Positions 1 to 12,423 of a stretch of 64,000 bases of DNA are shown here, in pieces. A program made the position numbers and the translations under genes. The stretch lies in the NCBI GenBank assembly GCA_964459305.1, contig CAYWNA010000015.1, positions 1-64,000 on the forward strand, written 5' to 3'. The DNA is from CAYWNA01 sp964459305. Its GTDB lineage: Bacteria; Planctomycetota; Planctomycetia; Pirellulales; Pirellulaceae. Below the pieces are notes generated by a model that searched no databases, had not been told where the DNA came from, and saw only the letters and a program-made list of their open reading frames with translations. The stretch's first letter is position 1; each line of letters starts with the position of its first letter.

Positions 1-190
1 AACGCAACCGAAACGTCCGATTAGTCATTATTCGAGATCAGGAGTCCTGAGCCTATCGCTTTCGAGCGGGCGGTCAAGGCGTCGCGTCGCTTGAACCCAG
101 GGACGCTATCCCCAATTTGCGGCCGATCAAGCCGGAAAGGGAGCAGAATGATCTAGTCGTTAGAAAGCAGCTTTGAGCAGCTTTTCCGTA

Positions 191-2293
191 CTAGATGTTG
201 TATTCCTTGACTACTTCGGGAGGGGCGGGTGCGTAATGGAGGGGCTCGATCGAGCAGCCGGCGCGGCCTTGGCTTAGGCTGCGCATGGCGTTGGAATAGC
301 CGAACAGTTCTTTCAGCGGCGCGTGAGCCTCGATGGCCGTATCCTGGCTTCTGCTTTCGGTTCTGACGATGATTGCTCGCCGCTGCTGTAAATCGCCTAC
401 AAAATCGCCCAGATAATCCTCGGGCGTCGTAATGTCCAGTTTCATGATCGGTTCGAGTAACACGGGTCCGCCTTGCTCCAGCGCTTTCTCGAAAGCATCA
501 TTCGCTGCGATGCGGAAAGCGACGGCGGTAGACGTATCGTCATGAGCTTCGCCGCCCAGCACGGTCACTTTCAACTTCATCAGCGGGAATCCGGCGATAC
601 GTCCACCGCCCTCGCCGCATGACGTGAGTTCTTCGAGGGACACGTTCAGCAGATCTTCCGGCAGCGTGTCGGGCGGGCACCGGTTGAAGACCGTGACCGG
701 GCGCGCACCGCCTTCGAGTGGCTCCATGCGTATGGTTAATTTTGCGAAGAGCTGCTGGCCTGCCATCTGCCGGTGGCATTCCCCGGTCACCTCAACCGCG
801 TTTTCAATGGTCTCGCGATAGCTGACCTGAGGTTTGTGGAATCTGACTTTCAGGTTGAAGTCACGCAACAGACGATGTTTGATCACTTCCAAGTGCAACT
901 CGCCCATACCACTGATCAGCGTTTGGCCAGTATCGCCGCTGATGACTTTCAGCGTCGGATCCTGTCGCCGTAGCATATCCAGCGTGCCTGTCAGCTTGTC
1001 CCGCTCGGTTGCACTCTCCGGTTCGATTGCCATCGAAATCACCGTTTCCGGAAAGCGAATGGACTCCAGCAAAACAGGATTCTTGGTATCGCACAACGTG
1101 TCGCCGGTGACAGAATTCCTCAACCCAATGATGCCCACGATATCGCCGGCCTGCGCCCCCTCGACTTGTTCCTCTCGTTTCGTGGCATGGATGCGCCAGA
1201 GTTGCGCGACGTTGTCCTTCTTATCCTTGCCTGGATTCAATGCGCGTGTGTTGGGCTTGAGTTCGCCCGAGTAGACGCGCAGCCACGACATGTCGCCAGT
1301 CTTGGCCGGAAGGATCTTGAAGACCAAACCGCAGAAAGGCTCTTTGGAATCGGGCTTTCGCTGTTCCGGCTTGTCCCGTTTCTTGATGTTCACGCCTTCG
1401 ATGGGCGGTCTGTCGAGCGGACTCGGCAGATAGGCTGCTACGCCGTCCAGAATCGGTTGCACACCGATCCCGTGCAGCGCCGAGCCGCACAGCACCGGCT
1501 GCATCTGCTGGTGTAGTGTCGCGTCACGGATCACTCCGCGAATCAAATCACCCGGTATCGGTTTCTCCTCCAGTGCCAATTTCATCAATTCGTCACTGTG
1601 CAGATACAGCTTTTCCAACATGGCGTCGCGCCACAGTTCCGCCGTATCCAAACGGTCATCCGGAATGTCCAGCACAGAAATCTTCTCACCACGGGCCTGG
1701 CGATCGAAGACCAGCATCTTCATATCGATCAAATCGATCACACCAGAAAACGGATTGCTGGTGTGAGCCGGTCCCTCACCGATTGGAATCTGTATGGCGA
1801 CCGGATTGGCCGCCAAACGCTCGCCGATCTGCTCGAACGCGCCTTCGAAACTGGCTCCCTCGCGATCCATCTTGTTAATGAAAACGATGCGTGGCACATT
1901 GTATCGGTCGGCTTGCCGCCAAACCGTTTCGCTTTGTGCCTCCACACCCTCGCGGGCGCTGAACACGACCACGGCGCCGTCCAGTACCCTCAAACAACGC
2001 TCGACCTCGGCCGTGAAGTCCACATGGCCGGGGGTATCCAGCAAGTTGATGTGGACGTCCTTCCAGTCGAAGGCGACGCAAGCGGAATAGATCGTGATCC
2101 CTCGATTCTGTTCTTCCGGATCGTCATCCGTCTCGGTCGTACCGCGATCGACCTCGCCCACCCGATGCTTCGCGCCGCTGTAGAACAGCATCCTCTCGGT
2201 GACGGTCGTCTTGCCGGCATCGATGTGAGCGATGACCCCGATGTTGCGTGTTTTCTCGATCTGGCGAGTCATAGTTGTGGGAAACGTTCTCAT
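191..2293 (-). CDS. fusA: Elongation factor G (divergent planctomycete type)
   Basis: GTPase that drives ribosomal translocation. The N-terminus has the P-loop AHIDAGKTT, DTPGH (G3) and INKMD (G4), followed by EF-G domains II-V to about residue 700, the normal length. Switch I reads TTETDDDPEEQNRGITI, unlike the usual MDWMEQEQERGITIT of canonical bacterial EF-G, so this is a divergent subtype. It is the last gene of the rpsL-rpsG-fusA (str) group, 86 bp after rpsG. Two ATG starts are possible, at 2293 and 2272. The downstream one (MTRQIEKTRNIG) aligns better with family N-termini, but neither has a strong Shine-Dalgarno sequence. The family call is sure; the start is not. Confidence 0.95.
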   Translation of the reverse strand: MRTFPTTMTRQIEKTRNIGVIAHIDAGKTTVTERMLFYSGAKHRVGEVDRGTTETDDDPEEQNRGITIYSACVAFDWKDVHINLLDTPGHVDFTAEVERCLRVLDGAVVVFSAREGVEAQSETVWRQADRYNVPRIVFINKMDREGASFEGAFEQIGERLAANPVAIQIPIGEGPAHTSNPFSGVIDLIDMKMLVFDRQARGEKISVLDIPDDRLDTAELWRDAMLEKLYLHSDELMKLALEEKPIPGDLIRGVIRDATLHQQMQPVLCGSALHGIGVQPILDGVAAYLPSPLDRPPIEGVNIKKRDKPEQRKPDSKEPFCGLVFKILPAKTGDMSWLRVYSGELKPNTRALNPGKDKKDNVAQLWRIHATKREEQVEGAQAGDIVGIIGLRNSVTGDTLCDTKNPVLLESIRFPETVISMAIEPESATERDKLTGTLDMLRRQDPTLKVISGDTGQTLISGMGELHLEVIKHRLLRDFNLKVRFHKPQVSYRETIENAVEVTGECHRQMAGQQLFAKLTIRMEPLEGGARPVTVFNRCPPDTLPEDLLNVSLEELTSCGEGGGRIAGFPLMKLKVTVLGGEAHDDTSTAVAFRIAANDAFEKALEQGGPVLLEPIMKLDITTPEDYLGDFVGDLQQRRAIIVRTESRSQDTAIEAHAPLKELFGYSNAMRSLSQGRAGCSIEPLHYAPAPPEVVKEYNI

Positions 2294-2378
2294 CCCGACC
2301 CTGGCCCGTCAGGGACCAGGGCACGGCGAGCGCATAAAGAACGCCGCGTTGTTACGCGGCGCGTTTGGTGTTCGCTTA

Positions 2379-2849
2379 TTACCAGGCGAAATGCGCGAAG
2401 GCTTTGTTCGCGTCGGCCATACGGTGTGTATTTTCGCGACGAGTCATTGCCCCACCTTCCCTGTTAAAAGCGGCGTACAACTCGTCCGCCAGTTTCAGGT
2501 GCGTCGGGCGGCCCTTCTTCTCCCGCACGGCTATAAGAATCCAGCGGATTGCCAGGGACTGCTGCCGCGCCCTGTTCACCTGCATCGGCACCTGGTAGGA
2601 CGCACCACCGACACGCTTCGAACGGACTTCGATCTGCGGTTTCACGTTTTCGACCGCGTCGTGGAAGACCTCGATCGGCTCCTTGTCCGGTACTCTCTTC
2701 TTCAGTTCGTCCAGTGCACCGTAGAAGATCTGTTGCGCAATCGTCTTCTTACCGCCCCCCATCAGGCAGTTGATGAATTTTCCGGCGAGGAGGGACGCGT
2801 GTCGCGGATCCGCCTTCAATTGTGTTCTGCTGGAAGTAATACGACCCAT
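2379..2849 (-). CDS. rpsG: 30S ribosomal protein S7
   Basis: Small-subunit head protein that binds the 3' domain of 16S rRNA. It has 156 residues, the usual length, with the typical internal run [12 protein letters not shown] and the C-terminal [16 protein letters not shown] stretch. It lies 55 bp downstream of rpsL and upstream of fusA, the standard str order. In other bacteria S7 is the translational repressor of this operon; no regulatory fold was identified here. Confidence 0.97.
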   Translation of the reverse strand: MGRITSSRTQLKADPRHASLLAGKFINCLMGGGKKTIAQQIFYGALDELKKRVPDKEPIEVFHDAVENVKPQIEVRSKRVGGASYQVPMQVNRARQQSLAIRWILIAVREKKGRPTHLKLADELYAAFNREGGAMTRRENTHRMADANKAFAHFAW

Positions 2850-2904
2850 AAGACTGTTCTTCCCGTGGCAAGATCAAAAGACCACACGCCACATCATGCG
2901 GTTG

Positions 2905-3270
2905 TTATTTCTTCGCGCCATAACGGCTGCGGGACTGCTTGCGGCCGTCGACACCTAACGTATCCAATGCACCACGAATGACCTGGTAACGAACGCCCGG
3001 CAAATCGCGCACACGACCACCACGGACCAATACGATCGAGTGCTCCTGAAGGTTGTGTCCTTCGCCAGGGATGTATACCGTCACTTCCTTGCCGTTGGAG
3101 AGCCGGACCCTCGTGATCTTCCGCAGAGCGGAATTCGGCTTCTTCGGTGTCATCGTGCGAACCTGCAGGCATACGCCCTGCTTTTGCGGACAACGATCCA
3201 GTACGGGAGCCTTTGTGGTCTTCCGTTGCTGCTTGCGTTTCTTCCGAACAAGTTGGTTGATTGTGGGCAT
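2905..3270 (-). CDS. rpsL: 30S ribosomal protein S12
   Basis: Decoding-centre ribosomal protein of 121 residues, starting [13 protein letters not shown]. The frame is open further upstream, but that extension has no S12 homology and the family begins at MPTINQ, so the start is set at 3270. Typical motifs are visible: [22 protein letters not shown], and the loop [11 protein letters not shown] with GVRYHVIRG-like sequence (here [11 protein letters not shown]). Lys in TPKKPNS corresponds to the streptomycin-sensitive form. First gene of the str group, directly downstream of rpoC. Confidence 0.97.
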   Translation of the reverse strand: MPTINQLVRKKRKQQRKTTKAPVLDRCPQKQGVCLQVRTMTPKKPNSALRKITRVRLSNGKEVTVYIPGEGHNLQEHSIVLVRGGRVRDLPGVRYQVIRGALDTLGVDGRKQSRSRYGAKK

Positions 3271-3436
3271 TGCTGATTGAATTCTCGAATCGAATGGTGT
3301 CTCAACGGCATCGCCGAATTCGCGAGAATTCGGGTGGTTTGTACAGTTCGAGGCCCGATGTCTCCTGACTCCGAGCCCTGTCACACACGTCGAAACCTTT
3401 TAGAGTATCTGCTTGCTGGCTCCTGTCAATACGGCG

Positions 3437-6400
3437 TTATTGACTATCAGCGATCGAGCTCCCGTCGCCAAACATCTCGTCAAGCGCGGAAGAGCCCTCG
3501 GAGACTACCGAGCCTCCTTCGTCAAAGTCTATATCCGCCGCCTCCCCAGTACCGGTCTCCGCGGTGTCAGGCTCCATTATGCTGACAGGCTCCTCCGTCT
3601 CCTCGCCGCCCTCTGCGTCCTGCTGGAGCAAGGGGAAGCTGGTCTCCAACGTGGCAGCCGTCTCGGCCGCCATCGCATGGAGGGCCTCAGGCCGGTACCG
3701 GACCTCGGAATCCTGGAACATACGGAAACCGGTACCGGCCGGGATCAGGTGACCGAGGATGACGTTTTCTTTCAACCCCACCAGATTGTCGACCTTACCG
3801 GCAAGCGCCGCCTCGGTCAGTACCTTGGTGGTCTCCTGGAAACTAGCTGCGGAAATAAAGCTCGAACTCTGCACTGCAGCCTTCGTGATGCCCAACAGTT
3901 GCGTACTCGCTGTAGCCGGCTTGGGGCGAGTACCTTCTGCAGGCTCTCCTCCAAGTGCCTCAATTTGTGTATTCACCTGATCCAGGGCATCTTTGGGAAC
4001 GATCGAGTCAGTTTGGAAGTCGCTGTCGCCTTTGTTGGCGATCTTCACGCAGTTGGCCAAGTCTTGGTTAACGCTGCGGAAGTCAAAACGGTCCAGAACC
4101 AAGCCGGGTAGCAGACTCGTATCGCCGGAGGTTTCCACCTTCAGTTTGCGGAGCATGCGAGCGATGATGATCTCGATATGCTTGTCGTTGATTTCAACGC
4201 GCTGGCTGCGATAGACGCTTTGAATCTCGTGCGTCAGGTACTGCTGCACGGCTTCTTCGCCCGATACGCGGAGGATATCGTGCGGCACCAGGGGACCGTC
4301 GACCAGCGCCTGCCCTGCCTTGACTATATCGCCCGAGTGAACCAAGAACCGTTTTCCGTGTGGAACCAAGTGCTCGCGTTCGATGCCGGCTTCGCTGCGC
4401 ACCATGATGCTACGCTTGCCGCGTTTCTTTTCGCCCAGAATTTCCACCGTTCCGTCCACTTCGGCGATCACGGCGGGGTCTTTCGGTTTTCGGGCCTCGA
4501 AGATCTCCGTGACACGCGGCAGGCCACCGGTGATGTCGGTAATGCCGGTCGCTTCACGAGGCGTTTTGGCCAGTACGGACCCGGCCGACACCATTTCGCC
4601 CTCGGCGACTTCGATATGGGCTCGTTCCGGTAAGTAGTAGACGTCCAACGGCTTGCCGTCGGCGTCTTCCAGAACGACCTGCGGATGCAGTTCGCCCTTG
4701 TGGTCGATGATCTGGCGCCGAATCGTGCCGCTGGCGTCCTTTTCCAATTTGATGGTTTCGCCTTCGACCACATCCTCGTATCGGGCCTTGCCCGACACTT
4801 CGGCCAAGATTGGAATGCTGTGTGGGTCCCACTGGCACAGTACGTCGCCGATCTTGACCTCTTGGTCTTCCTTGATCGTCAGCTCGGCACCCGTGGGCAC
4901 CTCGTATTGCTCCAATTCGCGGCCTTTGGGATCCAGAATCGAGATCTCGGCGTTTCGCGTCAAAACGATGTCTTTTCCATCTTCGTTGCGAACGAATCGC
5001 ATTCGGGTGAATCTGACGACGCCGTCCTTCTTGGCCTTGGTTTCACTTTCCTCGACGCTGGTGCTTACCGTTCCGCCAATGTGGAACGTCCGCATTGTCA
5101 ACTGCGTTCCCGGCTCGCCAATACTTTGGGCACCGATGATGCCGACGGCCATGCCCTCTTCCACCATGTTGCCGGTTGCCATGTCCATGCCGTAGCAACA
5201 CCGGCACACACCCAGGGCCGCTTCGCACGTCATCGGACTGCGCACCTGGATCTTCTCCAGGCCCAGTTCCTCGATCTTGCGGGCCATGTCGCGAGTGATC
5301 ATCTCGTTTTCGCGGACGATCGATTCGTCGGTGATCGGATTGACAATGTTCTGCCGGCTGACACGACCGGTGATGGCATCGGCCAGCTTCACTTCCACCT
5401 TCTCGCCGCGATAAATGACGCCCTTGGTGATGCCTTGTGTGGTGGCGCAGTCCTCCAGGGTCACAACCACGTTCTGTGCGACATCAGCGAGCTTTCGCGT
5501 GAGGTAGCCCGAGTCCGCCGTCTTCAACGCCGTATCGGCCAGACCCTTACGAGCACCGTGGGTCGAGCTGAAATACTCCAGCACGCTCAGGCCCTCACGG
5601 AAGTTTGCTTTGATCGGCGTTTCGATGATCTCGCCCGTCGGCTTGGCCATCAACCCGCGCATGCCGGCCAGCTGCCGAATCTGCTCGATGCCGCCACGGG
5701 CACCGGAGTGGGCCATCAGATACACAGGATTGATATAACCGTGGCCACCACGGTCGTCCGACTTCATGGCATCCATCATCTCACCCGTAATCATTTCGCG
5801 AGCGTGGGTCCAGGTATCCAGGACCTGGTTGTACCGCTCCTGTTCGGTGATGACGCCGCGGTCGTACAGCTTCTTGTACCTTAGCACCTGCTTTTCTGCA
5901 TCAACGATGTGCTTCGTCTTGGTATCGGGCGTCACCAAGTCGTCCGTTGCAAAGGACAAGCCGCTGAGCGTGCTTTGCTGGAACCCGACTTGGTTCATAT
6001 CATCCAGCAGGTTAATGGTCGCCTTGCGTCCCAGCCGCTGATAGCAGTCGGAGATCACGGTCGCCAACTCACCGGACCGAAGCGGTATGTTGTAGTAGTC
6101 CATACCCGTTGGCAACATCATGTTGAACATCACGCGACCGAATGTCGTCTCGATGATCGCTCCCGGCGTACCTGTTTCGTCCTCGGTTTTGAGTCCGCGA
6201 TGCGGCGGCAGCTTGAGCTTGATCTTTGCGTGAACGTCGATCACGCCCTGCGAGTACGCCAGGTCGGCCTCCTCCGGCGACGCAAAGGTCATCCCTTCGC
6301 CTTTGCGGTTAGGCAGGTCAAGGGTGATGTAGTAGCAACCCATGACGATGTCCTGCGAAGGGCTCATGATCGGCTTTCCATTGGCGGGGCCGAAAATATT

Positions 6401-7858
6401 GTTTGTGGACATCATCAACGTGTGGGCCTCGACCTGGGCTTCGATGGACAGTGGCAAATGGACGGCCATCTGGTCACCGTCGAAATCGGCATTGAAGCCT
6501 TTGCAGACCAGCGGGTGCAGGTGGATCGCGTTGCCTTCGACCAGCACCGGCTCGAATGCCTGGATGCCCATGCGGTGCAGCGTGGGTGCACGGTTCAGCA
6601 TCACGGGATGGTTTTGGATGACGGATTCGAGGATGTCCCAGACCTCCTCGTCCTTACGTTCCAACATCTTCTTGGCGCTCTTGATCGTGTCGGCGTGGCC
6701 CAACTCTTTGAGCTTCCGGATGATGAACGGCTGGTACAACTCCAACGCGATCTTCTTGGGTAGGCCACAATTGTGCAGTTTCAGTGCCGGGCCAACCACG
6801 ATCACGCTCCGGGCCGAATAGTCGACCCGTTTGCCAAGCAGGTTTTCGCGGAAGCGGCCCTGCTTGCCTTTGATCATGTCCGTCAGCGACTTGAGCGGCC
6901 GGTTGCTGCTGCCCAGCACAGGACGTTTGCAGCGATTGTTGTCGAACAACGCGTCGACGGACTGCTGGAGCATCCGCTTTTCGTTCCGGATGATGACCTC
7001 CGGTGCGTTCAGATCGACCAGTTTGCGCAGTCGGTTGTTTCGGTTGATGATCCGCCGATAGAGGTCGTTAAGGTCGCTGGTGGCAAAATTTCCCGAATCC
7101 AGGAGCACGAGTGGGCGGAGGTCCGGCGGAATCACCGGTATTACATCCAACACCATCCATTCCGGCTTGTTGTCGCTGTCGCGGATGGCTTCTACGATCT
7201 TCAGGCGGTTGGTGAGATCCTTTCTCTTCTGCTTCGAATTCGTCTCCACCAATTCCGTGCGGAGTTGGTCGGACAACATCACGAGATCCAGATTGGTCAG
7301 CAGCCTGCGGACTGCCTCCGCGCCCATATCGGCTTCGAAAGAACCCTCGCCCCATTGTTCGCGGGCGCTGCGGAATTCCTCCTCGGTCAACAGTTGCTGC
7401 TTTTCCAGCTCAGTCTCGCCCGGATCGACTACCACATAGTCCTGGAAATAAACTACTTTTTCGAGGCTCGTGGTTTTCATGTTCAGCAGGTTACCCAGCC
7501 GGCTGGGCATGGCCTTGAAAAACCAGATGTGGACCACCGGCGCAGCCAATTCGATATGGCCCATGCGTTTGCGGCGCACGCGCGAATGCGTGACTTTGAC
7601 CCCGCAGCGATCGCAGATCATGCCTTTGTACTTCATACCGCGATACTTGCCGCAGGCGCATTCCCAGTCCTTCTCCGGACCGAAAATCCGTTCGCAGAAC
7701 AATCCGTCCTTTTCCGGACGGTACGTTCGGTAGTTTATCGTCTCGGGCTTTTTCACCTCGCCGAACGACCAACTACGTATGTCGTGCGGCCTCGCCAGGC
7801 TGATTTTGACCGATGCGTAATCGTTGATCCGGTCATAAGAGCTTTCGCCGATGGTCAT
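3437..7858 (-). CDS. rpoC: DNA-directed RNA polymerase subunit beta'
   Basis: Large catalytic subunit of RNA polymerase, 1473 residues. The N-terminal zinc site is C67/C69/C82/C85, the Mg-binding catalytic loop NADFDGD is at 456-462, and a second zinc site lies in the [13 protein letters not shown] region. The trigger-loop/bridge region and C-terminus follow the family, ending in an acidic Asp/Glu/Ser-rich tail of about 60 residues. It follows rpoB after 42 bp, so the two are surely co-transcribed. Confidence 0.98.
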   Translation of the reverse strand: MTIGESSYDRINDYASVKISLARPHDIRSWSFGEVKKPETINYRTYRPEKDGLFCERIFGPEKDWECACGKYRGMKYKGMICDRCGVKVTHSRVRRKRMGHIELAAPVVHIWFFKAMPSRLGNLLNMKTTSLEKVVYFQDYVVVDPGETELEKQQLLTEEEFRSAREQWGEGSFEADMGAEAVRRLLTNLDLVMLSDQLRTELVETNSKQKRKDLTNRLKIVEAIRDSDNKPEWMVLDVIPVIPPDLRPLVLLDSGNFATSDLNDLYRRIINRNNRLRKLVDLNAPEVIIRNEKRMLQQSVDALFDNNRCKRPVLGSSNRPLKSLTDMIKGKQGRFRENLLGKRVDYSARSVIVVGPALKLHNCGLPKKIALELYQPFIIRKLKELGHADTIKSAKKMLERKDEEVWDILESVIQNHPVMLNRAPTLHRMGIQAFEPVLVEGNAIHLHPLVCKGFNADFDGDQMAVHLPLSIEAQVEAHTLMMSTNNIFGPANGKPIMSPSQDIVMGCYYITLDLPNRKGEGMTFASPEEADLAYSQGVIDVHAKIKLKLPPHRGLKTEDETGTPGAIIETTFGRVMFNMMLPTGMDYYNIPLRSGELATVISDCYQRLGRKATINLLDDMNQVGFQQSTLSGLSFATDDLVTPDTKTKHIVDAEKQVLRYKKLYDRGVITEQERYNQVLDTWTHAREMITGEMMDAMKSDDRGGHGYINPVYLMAHSGARGGIEQIRQLAGMRGLMAKPTGEIIETPIKANFREGLSVLEYFSSTHGARKGLADTALKTADSGYLTRKLADVAQNVVVTLEDCATTQGITKGVIYRGEKVEVKLADAITGRVSRQNIVNPITDESIVRENEMITRDMARKIEELGLEKIQVRSPMTCEAALGVCRCCYGMDMATGNMVEEGMAVGIIGAQSIGEPGTQLTMRTFHIGGTVSTSVEESETKAKKDGVVRFTRMRFVRNEDGKDIVLTRNAEISILDPKGRELEQYEVPTGAELTIKEDQEVKIGDVLCQWDPHSIPILAEVSGKARYEDVVEGETIKLEKDASGTIRRQIIDHKGELHPQVVLEDADGKPLDVYYLPERAHIEVAEGEMVSAGSVLAKTPREATGITDITGGLPRVTEIFEARKPKDPAVIAEVDGTVEILGEKKRGKRSIMVRSEAGIEREHLVPHGKRFLVHSGDIVKAGQALVDGPLVPHDILRVSGEEAVQQYLTHEIQSVYRSQRVEINDKHIEIIIARMLRKLKVETSGDTSLLPGLVLDRFDFRSVNQDLANCVKIANKGDSDFQTDSIVPKDALDQVNTQIEALGGEPAEGTRPKPATASTQLLGITKAAVQSSSFISAASFQETTKVLTEAALAGKVDNLVGLKENVILGHLIPAGTGFRMFQDSEVRYRPEALHAMAAETAATLETSFPLLQQDAEGGEETEEPVSIMEPDTAETGTGEAADIDFDEGGSVVSEGSSALDEMFGDGSSIADSQ

Positions 7859-7900
7859 CTGCCCGTGCTCCTTTGAACGATAGAGAAAAGGTATATCCGC

Positions 7901-10900
7901 CTAAATCCGACGTTTTTCCAACTGCATATTCAACGCCAAACCGCGGATCTCGTTGGTCAACACGTCGAAACTGGCCGGCGTACCGGCCTCCAACGTGTTC
8001 TCACCCTTTACCATGGATTCATAAATCTTCGTGCGTCCCTCCACGTCGTCACTCTTGACGGTCAACAGTTCCTGCAAGACGTAGGCTGCCCCGTAGGCCT
8101 CCAACGCCCACACTTCCATCTCGCCAAAACGCTGGCCGCCGAAACGCGCCTTGCCGCCCAGCGGTTGCTGCGTGATCAACGAGTAGGGGCCCGTGCTGCG
8201 TGCATGAACCTTGTCGTCTACCAGGTGGTGCAGTTTGAGCATGTAGATGTAACCGACGGTCGTCTCCTGCGAGAACGGTTCCCCCGTGCGGCCATCGTGA
8301 AGTTGAACCTTGCCGTGCGCCGGCAGGCCAGCCTCGGCTAGGACAGTGTTGATGTCTTCTTCCGACGCACCATCGAACACTGGAGTGACGGCCCGGAAAC
8401 CCATCTTGGCGCCAGCCCAGCCCAAATGCGTTTCCAGAATCTGGCCGACGTTCATACGGCTGGGCACGCCCAAGGGATTCAGCAGGATCTGCAGCGGAGT
8501 GCCATCCGGCAGGTACGGCATGTCCTCGGCCGGCAAGATCTTGGCGATCACCCCTTTGTTGCCGTGGCGACCAGCCATTTTGTCGCCCACCGCGACGACC
8601 CGCTTCGCAGCGATGTACACCTTCACCATCTGCAGCACGCCGCTTCGCAGTTCGTCGCCACGTTTCAAGCTGTTCAGCTTTCGATCGCGTTCATCGACCG
8701 CGTCTTCCACCTCAGGCCACCGGGTCTTGTAGATCTTTTCGGCTTCGGAGATCTTCTCCCGGCTTCGCATCTTGTCGGTGATCCAACCCAATCGGAAATT
8801 CTGCGCCTTTTCCGCAACGAACTTGGGATCTTGATCGCGGACCAGAGGTGCCCCGTCTTCGTCCGTCAAGACGCGCCCCAGCACTTCCTCCATTTCTTCG
8901 ACCATCGCGCCAAAAGCACTCGCGATACCCTGATTGCCTTCGGTCTCCACCTGCTTCAACTGTTTCTCGAATTCTTTGCGTTCTTCTTCGGTGAGACTCA
9001 TCCGGCGGGAAAACTTCTGGGTGTCGATCACAATGCCTTCGATGCCGGACGGCGTCTCCAGTGAATCGTTCTTCACATCTTCACCGGCGCGGCCGAAAAT
9101 CGCGTGCAACAGTTTCTCTTCGGGTGTGAGTTCCGTCTTGGATTTCGGGGACACCTTTCCCACCAAGACGTCGCCGGGCTTGACGTAGGTTCCGATCCGA
9201 ACGATCCCGTTCTCATCAAGATTGCGTAGTGCTTTTTCGCTGACGTTGGGGATGTCGCGAGTGAACTCTTCGCGTCCTAGTTTCGTTTCACGGATTTCGA
9301 CGTCAAACTCCTCGATATGAATCGACGTGTAGACGTCGTTCTGCACGAGTTCCTGGCTGATGACGATCGCGTCTTCAAAGTTGAAACCATCGTAGGACAT
9401 GAAGCCGACAAGGACGTTGCGCCCCAGTGACAGTTCACCCTGATAGGTTGCCGCGCCGTCGGCAATTAGCTGGTCCGCCTCGACCTTGTCACCGACGCGG
9501 ACAAGCGGTTTCTGGTTCAAGCAGGTCCGCTCGTTCAAACCGCGAAACTTCTTCAAGGGATAGACATCGCCGCCGACCTCGATTCGTTCGGCATCGACAA
9601 ACGTGACCCTTCCCGCCCGATGAGCTTTGATCACCATGCTCGAATTCTGAGCCACATACTCCTCCATGCCCGTACCGACAATCGGCGGCTCGGTGATCAA
9701 CAAAGGCACCGCTTGGCGCTGCATGTTCGAGCCCATCAGCGCGCGGTTCGCGTCGTCGTGCTCCAAGAAGGGGATCAAGCCGGCCGACACTCCAACCATC
9801 TGATTCGGCGCGACGTCCATGTAGTCGACCTGTTCGGGTTGGACGATTTCAAAGTCCGACCGGTGACGCGCAATCAGCGTTGCACCGCCAACCAACTTGC
9901 CCTTTTCGACATGCGAATCAGCCGGGGCAACGTGAGCCTGTGATTCTTCATCCGCCCGTAGCCAAGTGATCTCGTCGGTCACCTTGCCTTTCTTTACGAG
10001 TCGATAGGGCGTGTTCAAGAAGCCGTAATCGTCCACACTGGCGTAGATGGCCAGGCTGGAAATCAGGCCGATATTGGTGCCTTCCGGTGTTTCGATGGGA
10101 CAGATGCGCCCGTAATGCGAGATGTGAACATCGCGCACTTCGAATCCAGCCCGTTTCCGGTTCAAGCCGCCGGGTCCCAAAGCCGATAGTCGACGTTCGT
10201 GGGTGAGTTGGGAAAGCGGATTTGTTTGGTCCACGACCTGTGACAACTCGCCACGACCAAAGAAATACTCGATGGCCGCCGAGATGCTTTTCGGGTTGAT
10301 CAGGCTTCGCGGCGTCATGTCCTCGACGTCCTTCAAGCTCATCCGTTCCTGCACCGTACGGCGAAGCTTGAGAAAGCCCTTTCGCAGTTCGTCGCTCGCC
10401 AGTTCGTCGATCGTCCGCAGACGACGGTTGCCCAAATGGTCGATGTCATCGATCTGTGCGTCGTGGCTGCCTGCATACAGGTCCAGCAAGTACTTGACCG
10501 ATGCGATCAAATCTTCAGGCCGCAACGTCATCGTCTCTTCCGAGACGTCCAGTCCGAGTTTCCGGTTGATCCTAAAACGCCCCACGCGCCCCAGCCTGTA
10601 GCGGTTGACGTCATAGAATTTCTCTTGGAACAGCACTTTCGCTTTTTCCAGCTGTGGCGGGTTGCCCGGACGCAACCGCTGGTAGATACGCAACAGCGCT
10701 TCTTCGTGGCTAGACGTTGTGTCCTCCGCAAGGCTGTTGAAAATCAACGGTACTTTGCCCGCCTCCATGACTTCCACTTCGTCAACGCCCGAAGTGCAAA
10801 TCAATTCCGCGGCGTTCTTCGTGATCTTGTGCCCGGCTTCGACAAGCACCTCGCCGGCTCGTTCACTGGACGATGGGTACACGACATCGTCAACGGCAAT

Positions 10901-11623
10901 TCTGCCTTCGATCTTGGTGACACTACGGCCGTCGACGATCGCCTCCACCGAAGTCTCATAGAAGGCACGAATGATGTCCGAGTCGGTTCCGAATTCGGGA
11001 CTCATCGCGCGCAATAGCGTCATTGCCGAGAACTTGCCGCTCTGATCGATGCGCACCGTCAACGCATCCTTCTTGGTGGCATTGATCTCGATCCAGCTTC
11101 CGCGTTCGGGGATCACGCGGCAACTGGGCAGTTTGCGATCCGAAGTGCCGTCCTGCTCCAACACGAAGTCCACGCCCGGGCTGCGGTGCAATTGGCTGAC
11201 CACGACTCGTTCGGCACCATTGATGATGAATTCGCCGCCGCCCAGCATGATGGGCAGGTCGCCCAGGTAGACTTCCTCCTCGATCGGCTCGCCCTTGTTC
11301 AATTGCAGCCACACGCGGAACGGTCGCCCGTACGTGAGACGCAGTTGCCGGCATTCATCCGGTGTGTAACGCGGCTTGCCCAATTCGTATTTGAGGTACT
11401 TCAGCGAGATCTGCTTGTCGTAGCTTTCGATGGGGAAGATTTCCTGCAACACGCTTTCCAAGCCATCGTCCGTGCGTTTCTCGGACGTGACTTTGTCTTG
11501 CAGGAAGCTATGGTAGCTTTCCGTCTGGATCTTGGTCAGATCCGGCATGTGCGGGGCTTTTCTACCACTGCCAAAGTGGCGAACTTCCGTGGGCCTAAGG
11601 CGTCGTTCGACTGGGGTAGCCAT
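7901..11623 (-). CDS. rpoB: DNA-directed RNA polymerase subunit beta
   Basis: Beta subunit of RNA polymerase, 1240 residues from the chosen start. I placed the start at the ATG of [20 protein letters not shown] because a GGAG sequence lies about 12 bases upstream. The frame continues 33 codons further upstream without family similarity. The rifampicin-pocket segment [16 protein letters not shown] is intact, with the RNAP beta C-terminal clamp motif near the end ([18 protein letters not shown]). It lies 223 bp downstream of rplL, as in the usual rif cluster. Confidence 0.97.
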   Translation of the reverse strand: MATPVERRLRPTEVRHFGSGRKAPHMPDLTKIQTESYHSFLQDKVTSEKRTDDGLESVLQEIFPIESYDKQISLKYLKYELGKPRYTPDECRQLRLTYGRPFRVWLQLNKGEPIEEEVYLGDLPIMLGGGEFIINGAERVVVSQLHRSPGVDFVLEQDGTSDRKLPSCRVIPERGSWIEINATKKDALTVRIDQSGKFSAMTLLRAMSPEFGTDSDIIRAFYETSVEAIVDGRSVTKIEGRIAVDDVVYPSSSERAGEVLVEAGHKITKNAAELICTSGVDEVEVMEAGKVPLIFNSLAEDTTSSHEEALLRIYQRLRPGNPPQLEKAKVLFQEKFYDVNRYRLGRVGRFRINRKLGLDVSEETMTLRPEDLIASVKYLLDLYAGSHDAQIDDIDHLGNRRLRTIDELASDELRKGFLKLRRTVQERMSLKDVEDMTPRSLINPKSISAAIEYFFGRGELSQVVDQTNPLSQLTHERRLSALGPGGLNRKRAGFEVRDVHISHYGRICPIETPEGTNIGLISSLAIYASVDDYGFLNTPYRLVKKGKVTDEITWLRADEESQAHVAPADSHVEKGKLVGGATLIARHRSDFEIVQPEQVDYMDVAPNQMVGVSAGLIPFLEHDDANRALMGSNMQRQAVPLLITEPPIVGTGMEEYVAQNSSMVIKAHRAGRVTFVDAERIEVGGDVYPLKKFRGLNERTCLNQKPLVRVGDKVEADQLIADGAATYQGELSLGRNVLVGFMSYDGFNFEDAIVISQELVQNDVYTSIHIEEFDVEIRETKLGREEFTRDIPNVSEKALRNLDENGIVRIGTYVKPGDVLVGKVSPKSKTELTPEEKLLHAIFGRAGEDVKNDSLETPSGIEGIVIDTQKFSRRMSLTEEERKEFEKQLKQVETEGNQGIASAFGAMVEEMEEVLGRVLTDEDGAPLVRDQDPKFVAEKAQNFRLGWITDKMRSREKISEAEKIYKTRWPEVEDAVDERDRKLNSLKRGDELRSGVLQMVKVYIAAKRVVAVGDKMAGRHGNKGVIAKILPAEDMPYLPDGTPLQILLNPLGVPSRMNVGQILETHLGWAGAKMGFRAVTPVFDGASEEDINTVLAEAGLPAHGKVQLHDGRTGEPFSQETTVGYIYMLKLHHLVDDKVHARSTGPYSLITQQPLGGKARFGGQRFGEMEVWALEAYGAAYVLQELLTVKSDDVEGRTKIYESMVKGENTLEAGTPASFDVLTNEIRGLALNMQLEKRRI

Positions 11624-11846
11624 GGGGCGATTGCTCCGTGGAAACAGCAGCCGGCCGGTGGGCGCAGGCTGCAGGTGCGGGACGACGAAACACGACAGAA
11701 GGATGCGCGACGCGCACAACATCCCCGAGGATCAGAGAAACACGAAAACGCGCTTGGATTCGATCTGTGAGAATCAAGCGTCAACTACCCGCACCGCACG
11801 GCGGAAGACCGCCGAGCGGTGACCAGTCGTGTGCAGGAGACAATTG

Positions 11847-12257
11847 TTACTTGAGTTCGATGGAAGCGCCGGCCTCTTCCAAGTCGGCTTTCAATTTCTC
11901 CGCTTCCTCCTTGGGGACAGCTTCCTTCAATGTGGCTGGTGCGCTCTCGACCAATTTCTTGGACTCCATGAGCGTCTTGCCAGTAATGTTCTTCACGACC
12001 TTGACGACGTTGAGTTTCTTGTCGCCGAATCCCGTCAGGACGACGTCGAAATCGGTCTTCTCCGGTTCGTCGGCTGCTTCGCCACCAGCCGCGGGCGCAG
12101 CCATGACCACGCCACCTCCGGCGGCTGGTTCGATGCCATACTCATCCTTCAAATAATCGCTCAACTCCTTGGCTTGTTTCAAGGTCAACTCGGAGATCTT
12201 GTCGCCAAGTTCTTTTGTGCCTGCGGACACCTCGATGGTTGCGGCTTCTTCTGACAT
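11847..12257 (-). CDS. rplL: 50S ribosomal protein L7/L12
   Basis: Stalk protein that recruits translational GTPases. It has 136 residues from [11 protein letters not shown]; an upstream in-frame ATG at 12281 would add eight unlikely residues. The N-terminal dimerisation helix is followed by an Ala/Gly-rich hinge ([19 protein letters not shown]) and the C-terminal domain ([21 protein letters not shown], then a [14 protein letters not shown] helix). Downstream of rplJ as in all rif clusters. Confidence 0.96.
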   Translation of the reverse strand: MSEEAATIEVSAGTKELGDKISELTLKQAKELSDYLKDEYGIEPAAGGGVVMAAPAAGGEAADEPEKTDFDVVLTGFGDKKLNVVKVVKNITGKTLMESKKLVESAPATLKEAVPKEEAEKLKADLEEAGASIELK

Positions 12258-12423
12258 GTTGGTTGGAACCCTTTCTGACAACGGGCATCAAACGTGCTTC
12301 ACCAGCGTTCGACACCGATAGTTACGGACGTAGACTCGTGTTTCTCATAAGTCAGGGCTTGCCCCGACAGATATACAAACTGACTTCTGGTTCTTGCCTT
12401 TGTTCAGGGCGCCCCCGAACTGC

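Noticed and set aside
3313..3335. GAATTCGCGAGAATTCGG near rpsL resembles the core of family B
   Set aside because: Only about 20 bases are similar and the flanks do not match; could be chance for a palindrome.
3271..3384. Upstream extension of rpsL by 38 codons
   Set aside because: The S12 family begins at MPTINQ and the extension has no similarity to S12.
4685..5884. A 399-codon open frame on the plus strand opposite rpoC
   Set aside because: It mirrors rpoC codons in the opposite strand, as do many long frames in this GC-rich window, and has no ribosome binding site or family features.
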